Positions 1 through 9,183 of a stretch of DNA of 64,000 nt are shown here, piece after piece. Origin of the DNA: Lysobacterales bacterium. GTDB lineage: Bacteria; Pseudomonadota; Gammaproteobacteria; Xanthomonadales; Rhodanobacteraceae. The stretch covers positions 1 to 64,000 of the forward strand of contig JAFKMZ010000013.1 in the NCBI GenBank assembly GCA_017305055.1, written 5' to 3'. The notes beneath the pieces are model-generated. The model was not told where the DNA came from. It ran no database searches and saw only the letters and a program-made list of their open reading frames with translations. Both the position numbers and the translations under genes were made by a program. Each line of letters begins with the position of its first letter. Position 1 is the first letter of the stretch.

Positions 1-52
1 AGCCACCGGCAAAATGCACTGGATGACCAGACGTTGGTGTGTTGTGAAGCAC

Positions 53-103
53 TTCCCGCTTTCGCGGTAATGACGATGAAGACTGCTCCGCGGGAATGAC
101 GGA
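53..103. repeat. degenerate REP-like repeat, two half copies
   Basis: Two related segments, TTCCCGCTTTCGCGGTAATGACG near 53-75 in outline (a short palindrome with CCGC and GCGG arms) and CTCCGCGGGAATGACGG at 86-102, lie just past the 3' end of sufD. They share the core GCGG-AATGACG. This resembles the small intergenic palindromes common in Lysobacterales. Bases 1-125 hold no gene that I can support. Confidence 0.45.
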
Positions 104-125
104 AGAGGGGTTGATCGTAATCCCG

Positions 126-1427
126 CTAGGCCGGCAGATGGGTCATCAGCAGCGTCGCCAGATGCTCGCGCATTGCCGCGTCCGTCAGGTCGCCCAGCAC
201 GGCAAGGCAGAACGCACTGGTCAGCAGGGCGCGGGCCTCGCCCGCTCCGATGCCGCGCGAACGCAGGTAGAACAGCGCCTGTTCGTCGAGCTGGCCAACC
301 GTCGCGCCGTGCACGGCCTGCACCTCGTCGGCGTAGATCTCCAGTTCGGGCTTGGTGTCGATCTCGGCGTCGCGCGAAAGCAGCAGATTCTTGTTGCTCA
401 GGTTGGCGTCGCTGCCATCGGCACCGGGTGCCACCAGCACCGCGCCGCGGAACACGCCCCGCGCGCGGTCGGTGGCCACCCCGCGCCAATGCGCGTCGGA
501 AGCGGTGTCGCGCGCCTCGTGGCGGATCGCCAGCTGGGTGTCGATGTGCTGCCTGGCCTGCGGCATGAATACGCCGCGGCCATCGAAATGCGCGCCATCG
601 CCGATCAGCGCCACCTGCAGGTCATGCCGCACCAGGGCGCCGCCAAGCTCGATGGCATGCATGACAGCATGGGCCTGCGCGTGCAGGCGCAGGCTGTTGC
701 GTCGGATCAGGTTGTTGCCGCCGGCGGACTGCAGCACGGTGTGGGTCAGCCTGGCGTGCTCGCGCAGCTCGATGTCGCTGACCAGGGTGGCCAGGTCCGC
801 CTGTGCCGGATCGCCCAGGTGCTGCTCGACCAGGGCCAGCCTGCTGCCCTGCCCCAACTCGATCACATTGCGTGCGTGCCAGGCCAGCTTCACCGCCGCC
901 GGGGTGCCGATGAACACCAGATGCACCGGCGTCGCCAGCTCGACCCCGGCCGCCACGCGCAGCACCACGCCGTCGACCGCGTTGGCCGCGTTGATGCGCG
1001 CAAAGGCGTCGCCCACCTCGCGGTAGTGCCGCGACAGCACGAAGCGCAGCGGCTCGGGATCCTGTGCAAGCGCCCGCGACAGCGGTTCGAGTACCAGGCC
1101 CGGCGGCAGGTCAGCCAGGGCGGACAAGTCGTGCCGGAACACACCGTTGACGAAGACCAGGCACGGACCGGCGACGGTCGGCAGGGCAAACGTCCCGGGA
1201 TCGATGCTGCGGCTGGCCGCCCCGGGATCGCCGCCGGCAAAACCATGGCGCGCCAGGCTGCGCAACGAGGTGTATTTCCACGCCTCCACCCGCGTGTCGG
1301 GCAGGCCGGCCGCGGCTACCGCCTCGCGGTTCTCGCGCCGTGCCGCATCCAGCCAGGCGATGCCCGACTCGGGCACAGCGGCTTCCAGCAGGGAGTCGAG
1401 CAGGGGCGATGGCACCACGCCGCTCAT
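126..1427 (-). CDS. sufD: Fe-S cluster assembly protein SufD
   Basis: SufD is a scaffold subunit of the cytoplasmic SufBCD complex, which assembles Fe-S clusters and passes them to apoproteins. The 433-residue product matches the family length. It has the typical SufB/SufD beta-helix core and the C-terminal stretch SRGIGAGEARALLTSAF found in SufD. The start codon overlaps the sufC stop by four bases (ATGA), so the two are translationally coupled. It is the last suf gene in the window; sufS and a SufU/NifU-type gene may follow beyond the left edge, but this cannot be seen. Confidence 0.95.
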   Translation of the reverse strand: MSGVVPSPLLDSLLEAAVPESGIAWLDAARRENREAVAAAGLPDTRVEAWKYTSLRSLARHGFAGGDPGAASRSIDPGTFALPTVAGPCLVFVNGVFRHDLSALADLPPGLVLEPLSRALAQDPEPLRFVLSRHYREVGDAFARINAANAVDGVVLRVAAGVELATPVHLVFIGTPAAVKLAWHARNVIELGQGSRLALVEQHLGDPAQADLATLVSDIELREHARLTHTVLQSAGGNNLIRRNSLRLHAQAHAVMHAIELGGALVRHDLQVALIGDGAHFDGRGVFMPQARQHIDTQLAIRHEARDTASDAHWRGVATDRARGVFRGAVLVAPGADGSDANLSNKNLLLSRDAEIDTKPELEIYADEVQAVHGATVGQLDEQALFYLRSRGIGAGEARALLTSAFCLAVLGDLTDAAMREHLATLLMTHLPA

Positions 1428-2188
1428 GCCCCGGCACCAGCCGGCTGACGCTCGGCAAGGCCGCCGTAGCCATGTTCCTCGAGCCGCAGCGCCAGCGATT
1501 TGTCGCCGCTCTCGACGATGCGCCCACCGGCCAGGACGTGGACGAAATCCGGCACCACGTAATCCAGCAGGCGCTGGTAATGCGTGATCATCAGGAAACC
1601 ACGCGTCGGGGCACGCAGCAGGTTGACGCCGGCGGCCACCTGTTTGAGGGCATCGATGTCCAGGCCCGAATCGGTCTCGTCCAGGATTGCCAGCTGCGGT
1701 TCCAGCAAGGCCATCTGGAAAATCTCGTTGCGCTTCTTCTCGCCGCCGGAAAAGCCCTCGTTGACCGCGCGGTGCAGCAGGTCGTCAGGGAGCTTCATCA
1801 CCTTGAGCTTCTCGCGCACCAGCTTCAGGAACTGCATGGAATCGAGGTCCTTCTCGCCGCGCTGCTTGCGCTGCGCATTGAGTGCCGTGCGCAGGAAATA
1901 GGTGTTGTTGACACCAGGAATTTCCACCGGGTACTGGAAGGCCAGGAACACCCCGGCGGCCGCCCGCGCCTCGGGTGACATGCCCAGCAGGTCCTCGCCC
2001 TGGAAGGTGACGGTTCCGGCAGTCACCTCGTAGCCGTCGCGCCCGGCCAGCACGTTGCCAAGCGTGGACTTGCCGGCACCATTCGGGCCCATGATGGCGT
2101 GCACCTCGCCAGCGTTGACGGTCAGGTCGATGCCCTTGAGGATTTCCTTGCCGGCAATGCGGGCGTGCAGGTTTTCGATTTTCAGCAT
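1424..2188 (-). CDS. sufC: Fe-S cluster assembly ATPase SufC
   Basis: SufC is the ABC-type ATPase that powers the SufBCD scaffold. The 254-residue product has Walker A GPNGAGKST at residues 34-42, the signature FSGGEKKR at 146-153 and Walker B LAILDE at 167-172. The start at 2188 (MLKIENL) is chosen because the ABC fold begins there. The frame stays open further upstream, but that part is translated from a repeat-filled spacer. It overlaps sufD by four bases and is separated from sufB by 117 bases carrying inverted GGGAATC-type repeats. Confidence 0.96.
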   Translation of the reverse strand: MLKIENLHARIAGKEILKGIDLTVNAGEVHAIMGPNGAGKSTLGNVLAGRDGYEVTAGTVTFQGEDLLGMSPEARAAAGVFLAFQYPVEIPGVNNTYFLRTALNAQRKQRGEKDLDSMQFLKLVREKLKVMKLPDDLLHRAVNEGFSGGEKKRNEIFQMALLEPQLAILDETDSGLDIDALKQVAAGVNLLRAPTRGFLMITHYQRLLDYVVPDFVHVLAGGRIVESGDKSLALRLEEHGYGGLAERQPAGAGA

Positions 2189-2191
2189 GTT

Positions 2192-2302
2192 GATATCCGG
2201 GAATCGGGAATCGGGAGTTGGGAATCGTGAAAGCGGTGCGGTGCGGCAGGCGGGAAGGGTGGAATGTCGGGGCTTTGACGGCTTCCGATTTCCCATTCCC
2301 GG
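2192..2302. repeat. GGGAATC-type inverted repeat inside the suf operon
   Basis: The sufB-sufC spacer carries tandem GGGAATC units at its left end (GGGAATCGGGAATCGGGAG near 2199-2217, then GGGAATC at 2221-2227). Complementary units, GATTTCCCATTCCC, lie near 2287-2300 at its right end. The ends could pair across about 60 bases of unrelated sequence. The same element type occupies the pheS-pheT spacer near 22058-22157. Confidence 0.7.
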
Positions 2303-2305
2303 CTC

Positions 2306-3781
2306 TCACCCCACGGCGCCTTCCAGCGAGACCTCGAGCAGCTTCTTGGCCTCCACCGCAAACTCCATCGGCAGCTCGCGGAACACCGTCTTGCAGAAGC
2401 CATCGACGATCATCGAGGTGGCATCCTCGGCGCGTATACCGCGCGAGCGGCAGTAGAACATCTGCTCGTCGGAGATCTTCGAGGTGGTGGCCTCGTGCTC
2501 GACGATCGCCGTGGGGTTCTTGACCTCGATGTACGGGAAGGTGTGCGCACCGCACTTTTTCCCGATCAGCAGCGAATCGCACTGCGTGTAGTTGCGCGCG
2601 TTCTCCGCGCCCTTCTCCATCTTGACCAGGCCGCGGTAGCTGTTGTTGCTGCGCCCGGCACTGATGCCTCGGGAAATGATCTTGGACTTGGTGTCCTTGC
2701 CGATGTGGGTCATCTTGGTACCGGTGTCGGCCTGCTGGAAATGATGGGTCAGCGCCACCGAGTAGAACTCGCCCACGCTGCGGTCGCCGCGCAGCACCAC
2801 GCTCGGGTATTTCCAGGTGATTGCCGAACCGGTTTCCACCTGGGTCCAGCAGATCTTGGAGTCGTCGCCCCGGCACTCGCCACGCTTGGTGACCAGGTTG
2901 TAGACGCCGCCCTTGCCGTTCTCGTCGCCTGGATACCAGTTCTGCACCGTCGAATACTTGATCTGCGCCCCTTCCAGCGCCACAAGCTCGACCACCGCGG
3001 CATGCAGCTGGTTCTCGTCACGCTTGGGTGCGGTGCAGCCTTCCAGGTAGGAGACGTGGCTGCCCTCCTCGGCGATGATCAGCGTGCGCTCGAACTGCCC
3101 GGTGTTCTGTGCGTTGATGCGGAAATACGTGGACAGCTCCATCGGGCAGCGCACACCCTTGGGCACGAAGACGAAACTGCCGTCGGAAAACACCGCCGAG
3201 TTGAGCGCCGCGAAGAAGTTGTCGCCAGTCGGCACGACGCTGCCCAGGTACTTCCGCACCAGGTCCGGGTGATTGCGGATCGCCTCGCTCATCGAGCAGA
3301 AGATCACCCCGGCGTCGGCCAGCTGCTTGCGGAACGTGGTGCCGACAGACACCGAGTCGAACACTGCATCGACCGCCACCCCGGCCAGCGCCGCGCGCTC
3401 GTGCAGCGGCACGCCAAGCTTCTCGTAGGTCTCCAGCAGTGCCGGGTCGACCTCGGCCAGGGACTTTGGCCGTGCCTTGGGCGCGCTGTAATAGCTGATG
3501 GCCTGATAGTCGACCGGGTCGAGCCTGAGCTTGGCCCAGTTCGGCGCCGCCATGGTGAGCCAATGGCGATAGGCCTGCAGGCGGCGCTCGGTCATCCACT
3601 CGGGCTCTTCCTTGATCGCCGAGAGCTGGCGGATCACGCCCTCGTCCAGCCCCGGCGGCAGGCTGACCGTTTCCAGCTTGGTGACGAAACCAGCCGAATA
3701 GGTGCGCTCCAGCGCCTCGGCAACTTCCGCATTCTGCTGCAAGGTGGTCACGTTGCCTTCATTGCTCATCTTGGTATCCAT
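2306..3781 (-). CDS. sufB: Fe-S cluster assembly protein SufB
   Basis: SufB is the main scaffold subunit of SufBCD, on which nascent Fe-S clusters are built. The 491-residue product is of typical length. It has conserved SufB stretches such as [17 protein letters not shown], the [20 protein letters not shown] region, and [12 protein letters not shown] before the C-terminal core. The start at 3781 is preceded by a GGGAAG Shine-Dalgarno-like sequence; a second ATG four codons in (3769) is an alternative. The rrf2-type regulator lies 47 bases upstream on the same strand, so the two are probably co-transcribed. Confidence 0.96.
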   Translation of the reverse strand: MDTKMSNEGNVTTLQQNAEVAEALERTYSAGFVTKLETVSLPPGLDEGVIRQLSAIKEEPEWMTERRLQAYRHWLTMAAPNWAKLRLDPVDYQAISYYSAPKARPKSLAEVDPALLETYEKLGVPLHERAALAGVAVDAVFDSVSVGTTFRKQLADAGVIFCSMSEAIRNHPDLVRKYLGSVVPTGDNFFAALNSAVFSDGSFVFVPKGVRCPMELSTYFRINAQNTGQFERTLIIAEEGSHVSYLEGCTAPKRDENQLHAAVVELVALEGAQIKYSTVQNWYPGDENGKGGVYNLVTKRGECRGDDSKICWTQVETGSAITWKYPSVVLRGDRSVGEFYSVALTHHFQQADTGTKMTHIGKDTKSKIISRGISAGRSNNSYRGLVKMEKGAENARNYTQCDSLLIGKKCGAHTFPYIEVKNPTAIVEHEATTSKISDEQMFYCRSRGIRAEDATSMIVDGFCKTVFRELPMEFAVEAKKLLEVSLEGAVG

Positions 3782-3828
3782 GGTCTTCCCGCCCCGACGC
3801 CAGGGCCGTGGCCGGCAGGAGCGTCATC

Positions 3829-4263
3829 TCAGCGCACGCCCGCTGCAGGTCGCCGGTGGCCAATGCGCCGGCTCATGTCCGCCAGGCTCACGGCGCGCAA
3901 GGCATCGTCCAGGATGGCGCTGATCTGCTGCCAGCTGCCACGCACCGCGCAGGTCGCCTCGAGGCCGCATTGCCCGGCGCCGATGCCGCATTCGGTGACC
4001 GCAATCGGTCCTTCCAGTGCGACCACGATCTCGGCCAGCGAAATGTCCCGCGCGCTGCGCGCCAGGCGATAGCCGCCATTGACGCCCCGGAACGACTCCA
4101 CCAACATCGCGTGGCCGAGTGACTTCAGGAGCTTGCTGACAGTCGGCAACTCCAGACGGGTTTCCTCGGCAATCTGTACGGCGCTGAGCACTTCATCCTC
4201 ATGGCTCGCCAGGCAAGTCATGACCGCGGCGGCATAATCAGTCAGGCGATTGACGCGTAACAT
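3829..4263 (-). CDS. Rrf2-family regulator of the suf operon (SufR/IscR-like)
   Basis: This 144-residue winged-helix regulator of the Rrf2 family (IscR, SUF-type regulators) probably senses Fe-S status and controls the downstream suf genes. The N-terminal half holds the DNA-binding domain (LPTVSKLLKSLG, residues 39-50). Three cysteines, C92, C99 and C105, match the spacing expected for an Fe-S cluster site in this family. The start at 4263 is chosen because the family begins with ML-x-LTDYA. An imperfect 15-base dyad lies about 30 bases upstream and could be its own operator, giving autoregulation. Confidence 0.92.
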   Translation of the reverse strand: MLRVNRLTDYAAAVMTCLASHEDEVLSAVQIAEETRLELPTVSKLLKSLGHAMLVESFRGVNGGYRLARSARDISLAEIVVALEGPIAVTECGIGAGQCGLEATCAVRGSWQQISAILDDALRAVSLADMSRRIGHRRPAAGVR

Positions 4264-4292
4264 GAGTCCACACGGATCGGGCGATACAATCG

Positions 4293-4307
4293 GGACCAAA
4301 ATGGTAC
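4293..4307. promoter_or_regulatory. candidate Rrf2 operator upstream of suf
   Basis: GGACCAAAATGGTAC is a dyad with arms GGACCA and TGGTAC (five of six positions complementary) around AAA. It sits between the start of the rrf2-type gene and the divergent amgK gene, next to AT-rich sequence that could form the suf promoter. Rrf2 proteins bind dyads of this size. Assignment to this regulator is inferred from position. Confidence 0.5.
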
Positions 4308-4356
4308 TAATTGACCACCTCGCCGTCAATGTCGGCGGGCGCCGGGCAGGCGCGTC

Positions 4357-5457
4357 TTGCGGGTGTCCGGCCGCCCCGCGCCGCCAGGCCGGCCGCCAGC
4401 AACTGCGTCGTCCGTGAACCCGCCAGGCGACCGCGCTGCGCGACGCCAGGCATGGGTCCGCAGCATCCTGGACGATGCTGCGCTGACCCTGGTCGCGGCC
4501 TCGTCCGACGCCAGCGCACGCAGCTATTGGCGTACCTGCGGCCACGCACCGAGCTGGATCGTGATGGACGCACCGCCAGCGCTGGAGGACGCCAGGCCGT
4601 GGCTTGCTGTCAACGCCCGCCTGGCCGCAGCCGGACTGCATGTGCCGGACGTGCGTGCCCACGATCTGGAGCAGGGCTTCCTGCTCATAGAGGATCTCGG
4701 CAGCACCACCTATCTCGAGGTGCTGGATGCGGCCAGCGTCGAGGGCTTGTATGCCACCGCGCTGGCGGCGCTGCTGCGCATGCAGACGGCCGTCGACGTG
4801 CGCGGCCTGCCGCCCTACGACCGCACCGCCCTGGAGCGTGAACTCGCACTGATGCCGGAATGGTTCCTCGGCCGCCACCTGGGCCACACCCTCACCGGCG
4901 CGGAGCGCGGGGTACTGCAGGCCGCCTTCGCCACCCTGGTGCAGGTGGCGCTGGAACAGCCGCGCTGTTTCGTGCATCGCGACTACCACAGCCGCAACCT
5001 GCTGGTGCCGGCCCAGGACGGCGGTACCGAAGCTGCCAAACCCTGGTTTCTCCCCGGCATCATCGATTTCCAGGATGCAGTGCACGGCCCGGTCACGTAT
5101 GACCTGGTGTCGCTGTTGCGCGATTGCTACATCGCCTGGGACCGCCGGCGCGTCGAGGGATGGGTGGAGGATTATCGCCGGCAACTGCTCGACGGCCCCG
5201 CCGGGGCCGCGATGCCGGAGCCGGCCCGGTTCCTGCGCTGGTTCGACCTGATGGGCCTGCAGCGCCACCTCAAGGTGCTGGGCATCTTCAGCCGCCTGCA
5301 CTACCGCGACGGCAAATCCGGCTATCTCGGCGACCTGCCGCGCGTGTACGCCTATGTCGCCGACGTGGCCGGTCGCCATGTGGAGTTGCAGGCACTCGCG
5401 GCGCTGTTGCACCGACTGGTCGGCACGCGCGACCTCCGCATGCCCGGCAGCCCATGA
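4357..5457 (+). CDS. amgK: N-acetylmuramate/N-acetylglucosamine 1-kinase AmgK
   Basis: AmgK phosphorylates N-acetylmuramate (and GlcNAc) at C1 in the peptidoglycan recycling route that bypasses MurNAc-6-P and MurA, the target of fosfomycin. The product shows the aminoglycoside phosphotransferase fold, with catalytic loop HRDYHSRN at residues 207-214 and metal-binding IIDFQD at 235-240. The TTG at 4357 has a GGGCAGG sequence upstream, but conserved homology starts near residue 30, so GTG at 4414 is a reasonable alternative. The stop overlaps the murU start (ATGA). The pairing with murU makes the function secure. Confidence 0.9.
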   Translation: MRVSGRPAPPGRPPATASSVNPPGDRAARRQAWVRSILDDAALTLVAASSDASARSYWRTCGHAPSWIVMDAPPALEDARPWLAVNARLAAAGLHVPDVRAHDLEQGFLLIEDLGSTTYLEVLDAASVEGLYATALAALLRMQTAVDVRGLPPYDRTALERELALMPEWFLGRHLGHTLTGAERGVLQAAFATLVQVALEQPRCFVHRDYHSRNLLVPAQDGGTEAAKPWFLPGIIDFQDAVHGPVTYDLVSLLRDCYIAWDRRRVEGWVEDYRRQLLDGPAGAAMPEPARFLRWFDLMGLQRHLKVLGIFSRLHYRDGKSGYLGDLPRVYAYVADVAGRHVELQALAALLHRLVGTRDLRMPGSP

Positions 5458-6161
5458 AACACGCCTTGATCTTTGCCGCCGGGCGCGGCGAGCGCATGCG
5501 CCCACTGACCGACCGCACGCCCAAGCCGCTGCTGCCGGTCGGGGGCAAGCCCCTGATCGCCTGGACCCTGGAGAAACTCGCCGCGGCCGGCTACGGGCAG
5601 GTGGTCATCAACACCTCCCACCTCGCGGCGCAATTCCCACCCGCGCTGGGCGACGGTTCGCGCTGGGGACTCCGCATCCACTACGCCGACGAAGGCCCGG
5701 TGGCGCTGGAAACCGGCGGCGGCATGCTGCACGCGCTGCCGCTGCTGGGCAGCAGCAGCTTCCTGGCCATCAACGGCGACATCTGGTGTGACGCGGACCT
5801 GGCCTCGTTGCCGGCACAGCCCGCTGGGCAGGCACACCTGCTGCTGGTGGACAATCCGGCCCAGCACCCCCAGGGTGATTTCGTGCTCGACGCGGACGGC
5901 AGCGTGCGCGACGAGGGAACGCCGCGCTTGACCTTCAGCGGCATCGGCGTCTATCGGCCCAGCTTGCTGGACGGCTGGCGCGGGGTCATCGATGGGCCCA
6001 TCGACCCGGCCATGCCGCCGCGCTTCAAACTCGTCCCGCTGCTGCGCGCGGCGATGCGCCGCGGCCAGGTGAGCGGCGCGCGGCATGATGGCGTCTGGAA
6101 CGACATCGGCACGCCGGCGCGCCTGGAAGCCTTGCGCGCGAGCCTCAGCCGGGCAAGCTAG
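5454..6161 (+). CDS. murU: N-acetylmuramate alpha-1-phosphate uridylyltransferase MurU
   Basis: MurU converts MurNAc-1-P and UTP to UDP-MurNAc, the second step of the AmgK/MurU recycling pathway. The 235-residue nucleotidyltransferase opens with FAAGRGERMRPLT and TPKPLLPV, which bind the nucleotide. It has NGDIW, whose aspartate coordinates metal, and WNDIGTPARL near the C-terminus. The start overlaps the amgK stop by four bases. It converges on secF with only 15 bases between the stop codons, and I see no terminator hairpin there. Confidence 0.93.
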   Translation: MKHALIFAAGRGERMRPLTDRTPKPLLPVGGKPLIAWTLEKLAAAGYGQVVINTSHLAAQFPPALGDGSRWGLRIHYADEGPVALETGGGMLHALPLLGSSSFLAINGDIWCDADLASLPAQPAGQAHLLLVDNPAQHPQGDFVLDADGSVRDEGTPRLTFSGIGVYRPSLLDGWRGVIDGPIDPAMPPRFKLVPLLRAAMRRGQVSGARHDGVWNDIGTPARLEALRASLSRAS

Positions 6162-6176
6162 GCGGGGATCCAGCGC

Positions 6177-7142
6177 CTACGGGCGCCGTGCCAGCTCCGG
6201 ATCGTGCTTGGTCACCGGCATCAGGTCCTGCTTGGACACGCCGAGCCAGAGCAGGATCGGGCTGGCGATGAAGATCGACGACAGCGTGCCGACCACGATG
6301 CCAATCAGCATGGTGATGGCAAAGCCGTGCACCACCGGCCCGCCAAAGAAATACAGCGCGCCCATGGCGATGCCGGTGAACAACGAGGTGATGATGGTGC
6401 GCGACAGCGTGTTGTTGATCGAGCGGTTGAGGATCTCCTCGGGCTCGGCCTTGCGCGCCAGCCGGAACAGCTCGCGCACGCGGTCGAACACCACCACCTT
6501 GTCGTTGATCGAGTAGCCGATCACCGCCAGCACCGAGGCCAGCACGGTCATGTCGAACTCACGCTGCACCAGGGCGATGACACCCAGCGTCACCAGCACG
6601 TCATGCACCTCGGTGGCCACGGCCGAGATGGCAAAGCGCCGCTCGAAGCGGATCCACAGGTAGGCCATGATGCCGAGAATGACGAAGATCGCGGCAATCG
6701 TGCCGTCGCTGCGCAGTTCCGAACCCACTTCCGAGCCGACGAAGTTCCGGCTCTTCAGCTTCGCGTCCGGCCGGGCCGCCTGCAGGCGGCCCATCACGTC
6801 GGCGGAGATGCGATCCAGGTTGACCTGGCCACCGGATTCCTGCATGGCCGCCATGTCGTCTTTCGGCTGCATGCGGATGGAGACCTCCCGCGTGCCGCCC
6901 AGGGATTGCACCACGGCGTGTTCCATGCCGCCCTTGGCCAGCGCCGCGCGCACGTCGGCCACCTGCACCGGCTGCTCGTAGTCGACCACCAGGGACACGC
7001 CGCCGGTGAAATCCAGGCCGTAGTTGAGGCCGCGCGTGGCTATCAGCACCACCGAGGCGACCACCAGGAAGATGGCCACGGCAATGCTGTAGTTGCGCAT
7101 GCCGAGGAAATTGATGTTCGCGTTGTGGTTGAAGATTTCCAT
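6177..7142 (-). CDS. secF: protein translocase subunit SecF
   Basis: SecF partners SecD to drive the late, proton-motive-force-dependent stage of Sec export. The 321-residue inner-membrane protein has an N-terminal membrane segment (about residues 17-36), the GLDFTGG motif, a periplasmic domain and a cluster of membrane segments after residue 140. It also has the family stretch GYSINDKVVVFDRVRE. It lies 58 bases after secD on the same strand and is probably co-transcribed with yajC and secD. Confidence 0.97.
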   Translation of the reverse strand: MEIFNHNANINFLGMRNYSIAVAIFLVVASVVLIATRGLNYGLDFTGGVSLVVDYEQPVQVADVRAALAKGGMEHAVVQSLGGTREVSIRMQPKDDMAAMQESGGQVNLDRISADVMGRLQAARPDAKLKSRNFVGSEVGSELRSDGTIAAIFVILGIMAYLWIRFERRFAISAVATEVHDVLVTLGVIALVQREFDMTVLASVLAVIGYSINDKVVVFDRVRELFRLARKAEPEEILNRSINNTLSRTIITSLFTGIAMGALYFFGGPVVHGFAITMLIGIVVGTLSSIFIASPILLWLGVSKQDLMPVTKHDPELARRP

Positions 7143-7200
7143 GGTGGGTTCTCTTATGGAAGTCCATTTCCGGAAAAGCGGCCATCCGTGGCCGCACTAT

Positions 7201-9078
7201 TCAAACAGACAGGGTCTTGAGCTTGCGATGCCCGTGGATGGCTGCGGTGAAGGCGTGGGTCAGGGTCACCGAGGTAAACAGGGAGGTCAGGATGCCGATG
7301 AGCAGCGTGACGCCAAAGCCCTTGATTGCACCCGTGCCCATCGTGGTCAACGCCAACGCCGCGATCAGGTGGGTGACGTTCGCGTCCAGAATCGTGGACC
7401 ACGCCTTCTCGTAACCGGCGCGGATGGCCGCGTGCGGGCTTGAGCCGTTACGCAATTCCTCGCGTATGCGCTCGCAGATCAGCACGTTGGCATCGATCGC
7501 CATGCCCAGGGTCAGCACGATGCCGGCGATGCCCGGCATGGTCAGGGTGACCCCGATCAGCGACATCACCGCGACCAGGATCACCAGGTTGAAGAACAGC
7601 GCGATGTCCGCCACCACGCCAAACAGCTTGTAGTAGATCGCTGCGGCAGCGAGGACCAGGGCCAGGCCCAGCAGCACCGCGTCCAGACCCTTGGAGATGT
7701 TGTCCGCCCCGAGGCTGGGGCCGATGACCCGCTCCTCGACGATGTCCATCGGCGCAGCCAGCGATCCGCCCTTCAGGAGCAGGGCCAGCTCCGAGGCCTC
7801 CTTGGGGCTGGCCAGGCCGGTGGTCTGGAATTGCTTGCTGAACGGGCTGGCGATCGAGGCGTCGTTGATCACCGACTCGGTGATCTTGGCCGTACGCACC
7901 TCCTTGCCGTCGACGATCTTGGTCTCGACCACGCGCTCCACGTAGACCACAGCCATCGGCTTGCCGACGTTGGCATTGGTGAAATCGGCCATGCGCTTGG
8001 CGCCGGCGGCGTTCAGCGTGACGTCGACCTTCGGCGTGCCGGTTTGCTGGTCGATGCCGGAGGAGGCGTCCACCAGCTGGTTGCCGGTAACAATGATCTG
8101 CTTGCTGACCAGCACCGGCTGACGCGTGTCGCGCATGTAATACAGGTTGGCGTCCGGCGGAATGCTGCCGGTGCGTGCGGCCTCCACGGCCCGGGCGTCG
8201 CCGGGCTGGCCGATACCCGGCCGGTACTGCAGCGTGGCCGTGGCGCCAATCAGCTTTTTGGCCTCGGCCGGATCCTGCACGCCGGCCAACTCGACCACGA
8301 TGTGGCTGTCGCCCTGCTGCTGGATCAGCGGCTCGGACACGCCCAGCGCGTTGATGCGGTTGCGCAAGGTGCCAAGGTTCTGCCGGATCGCGTTGAGCGA
8401 CATGTCACGTACTTTTTCCGGCTTGATGACCACGTTGAGGATGAAGCGGTCGCCGGTGCTCGGCCCGTCGGCCACGTTCAGGTCCGGATTCTGGTTGGCA
8501 ATGATGTTGGCGGCCGTGTTGCGGTCCTCGGCCGAGCGCAGGACCACCGTGATGCCGCCGCTGGGCTTGTGCGTGACCGACTGGTAGCGCAGGTTCTTGT
8601 CGCGCAGGTTGATGCGGATGTCATCGGCGTAGCTGGCTTCCTGCTTCTCGATCGCCTCCTTCTGGTCGACCTGCATCACGAAGTGCACGCCGCCCTGCAA
8701 ATCCAGACCCAGCGGCATGGCCCGCGCACCGATCAGCTGCAGCCATCTCGGCACCGTGGACTTGGGCTTGAAGGTCACCGTATAGCCGTCGCCGAGGTCC
8801 GTCTGCAGCGCCTCGGCAGCGCGGCGCTGGGTATCGGCATCGGCAAAGGTGGCCAGCAGGTGGTCGCCGTCGATCTCGACGCCGCTGGAGGGAATCTTGG
8901 CCGTGGCCAGCGCCGCCGCCACCTTCTGCCGCAAGGCATCGTCCACTGGCGCCGCGCCGCGATTGGCCGTGACTTGGACCCCGGGGATGGACAAATAGGC
9001 GTTGGGCAGCGCGTAGACGACGCCGAACAGCATCACCACGGCTACCAGCCAATAACGCCAGCGCGGAAAATCATTCAT
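7201..9078 (-). CDS. secD: protein translocase subunit SecD
   Basis: SecD is the large subunit of the SecDF accessory complex of the Sec translocon. The 625-residue product has an N-terminal membrane segment, LGLDLQGGVHFVMQV (family DLxGG motif) in the first periplasmic region, and a large P1 domain. A C-terminal membrane bundle carries GMAIDANVLICERIREEL. The length is close to that of E. coli SecD. It sits between yajC (105 bases upstream) and secF. Confidence 0.97.
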   Translation of the reverse strand: MNDFPRWRYWLVAVVMLFGVVYALPNAYLSIPGVQVTANRGAAPVDDALRQKVAAALATAKIPSSGVEIDGDHLLATFADADTQRRAAEALQTDLGDGYTVTFKPKSTVPRWLQLIGARAMPLGLDLQGGVHFVMQVDQKEAIEKQEASYADDIRINLRDKNLRYQSVTHKPSGGITVVLRSAEDRNTAANIIANQNPDLNVADGPSTGDRFILNVVIKPEKVRDMSLNAIRQNLGTLRNRINALGVSEPLIQQQGDSHIVVELAGVQDPAEAKKLIGATATLQYRPGIGQPGDARAVEAARTGSIPPDANLYYMRDTRQPVLVSKQIIVTGNQLVDASSGIDQQTGTPKVDVTLNAAGAKRMADFTNANVGKPMAVVYVERVVETKIVDGKEVRTAKITESVINDASIASPFSKQFQTTGLASPKEASELALLLKGGSLAAPMDIVEERVIGPSLGADNISKGLDAVLLGLALVLAAAAIYYKLFGVVADIALFFNLVILVAVMSLIGVTLTMPGIAGIVLTLGMAIDANVLICERIREELRNGSSPHAAIRAGYEKAWSTILDANVTHLIAALALTTMGTGAIKGFGVTLLIGILTSLFTSVTLTHAFTAAIHGHRKLKTLSV

Positions 9079-9183
9079 ACGTTGAACCCGGAAAAACCGT
9101 CGCGGGGGACCGCAGCGAGGATTGGCAAAAGGAACGATTCAGACCACAGGCGGCCGCCACTTCGTCACGCCCCGGCGAACCAC

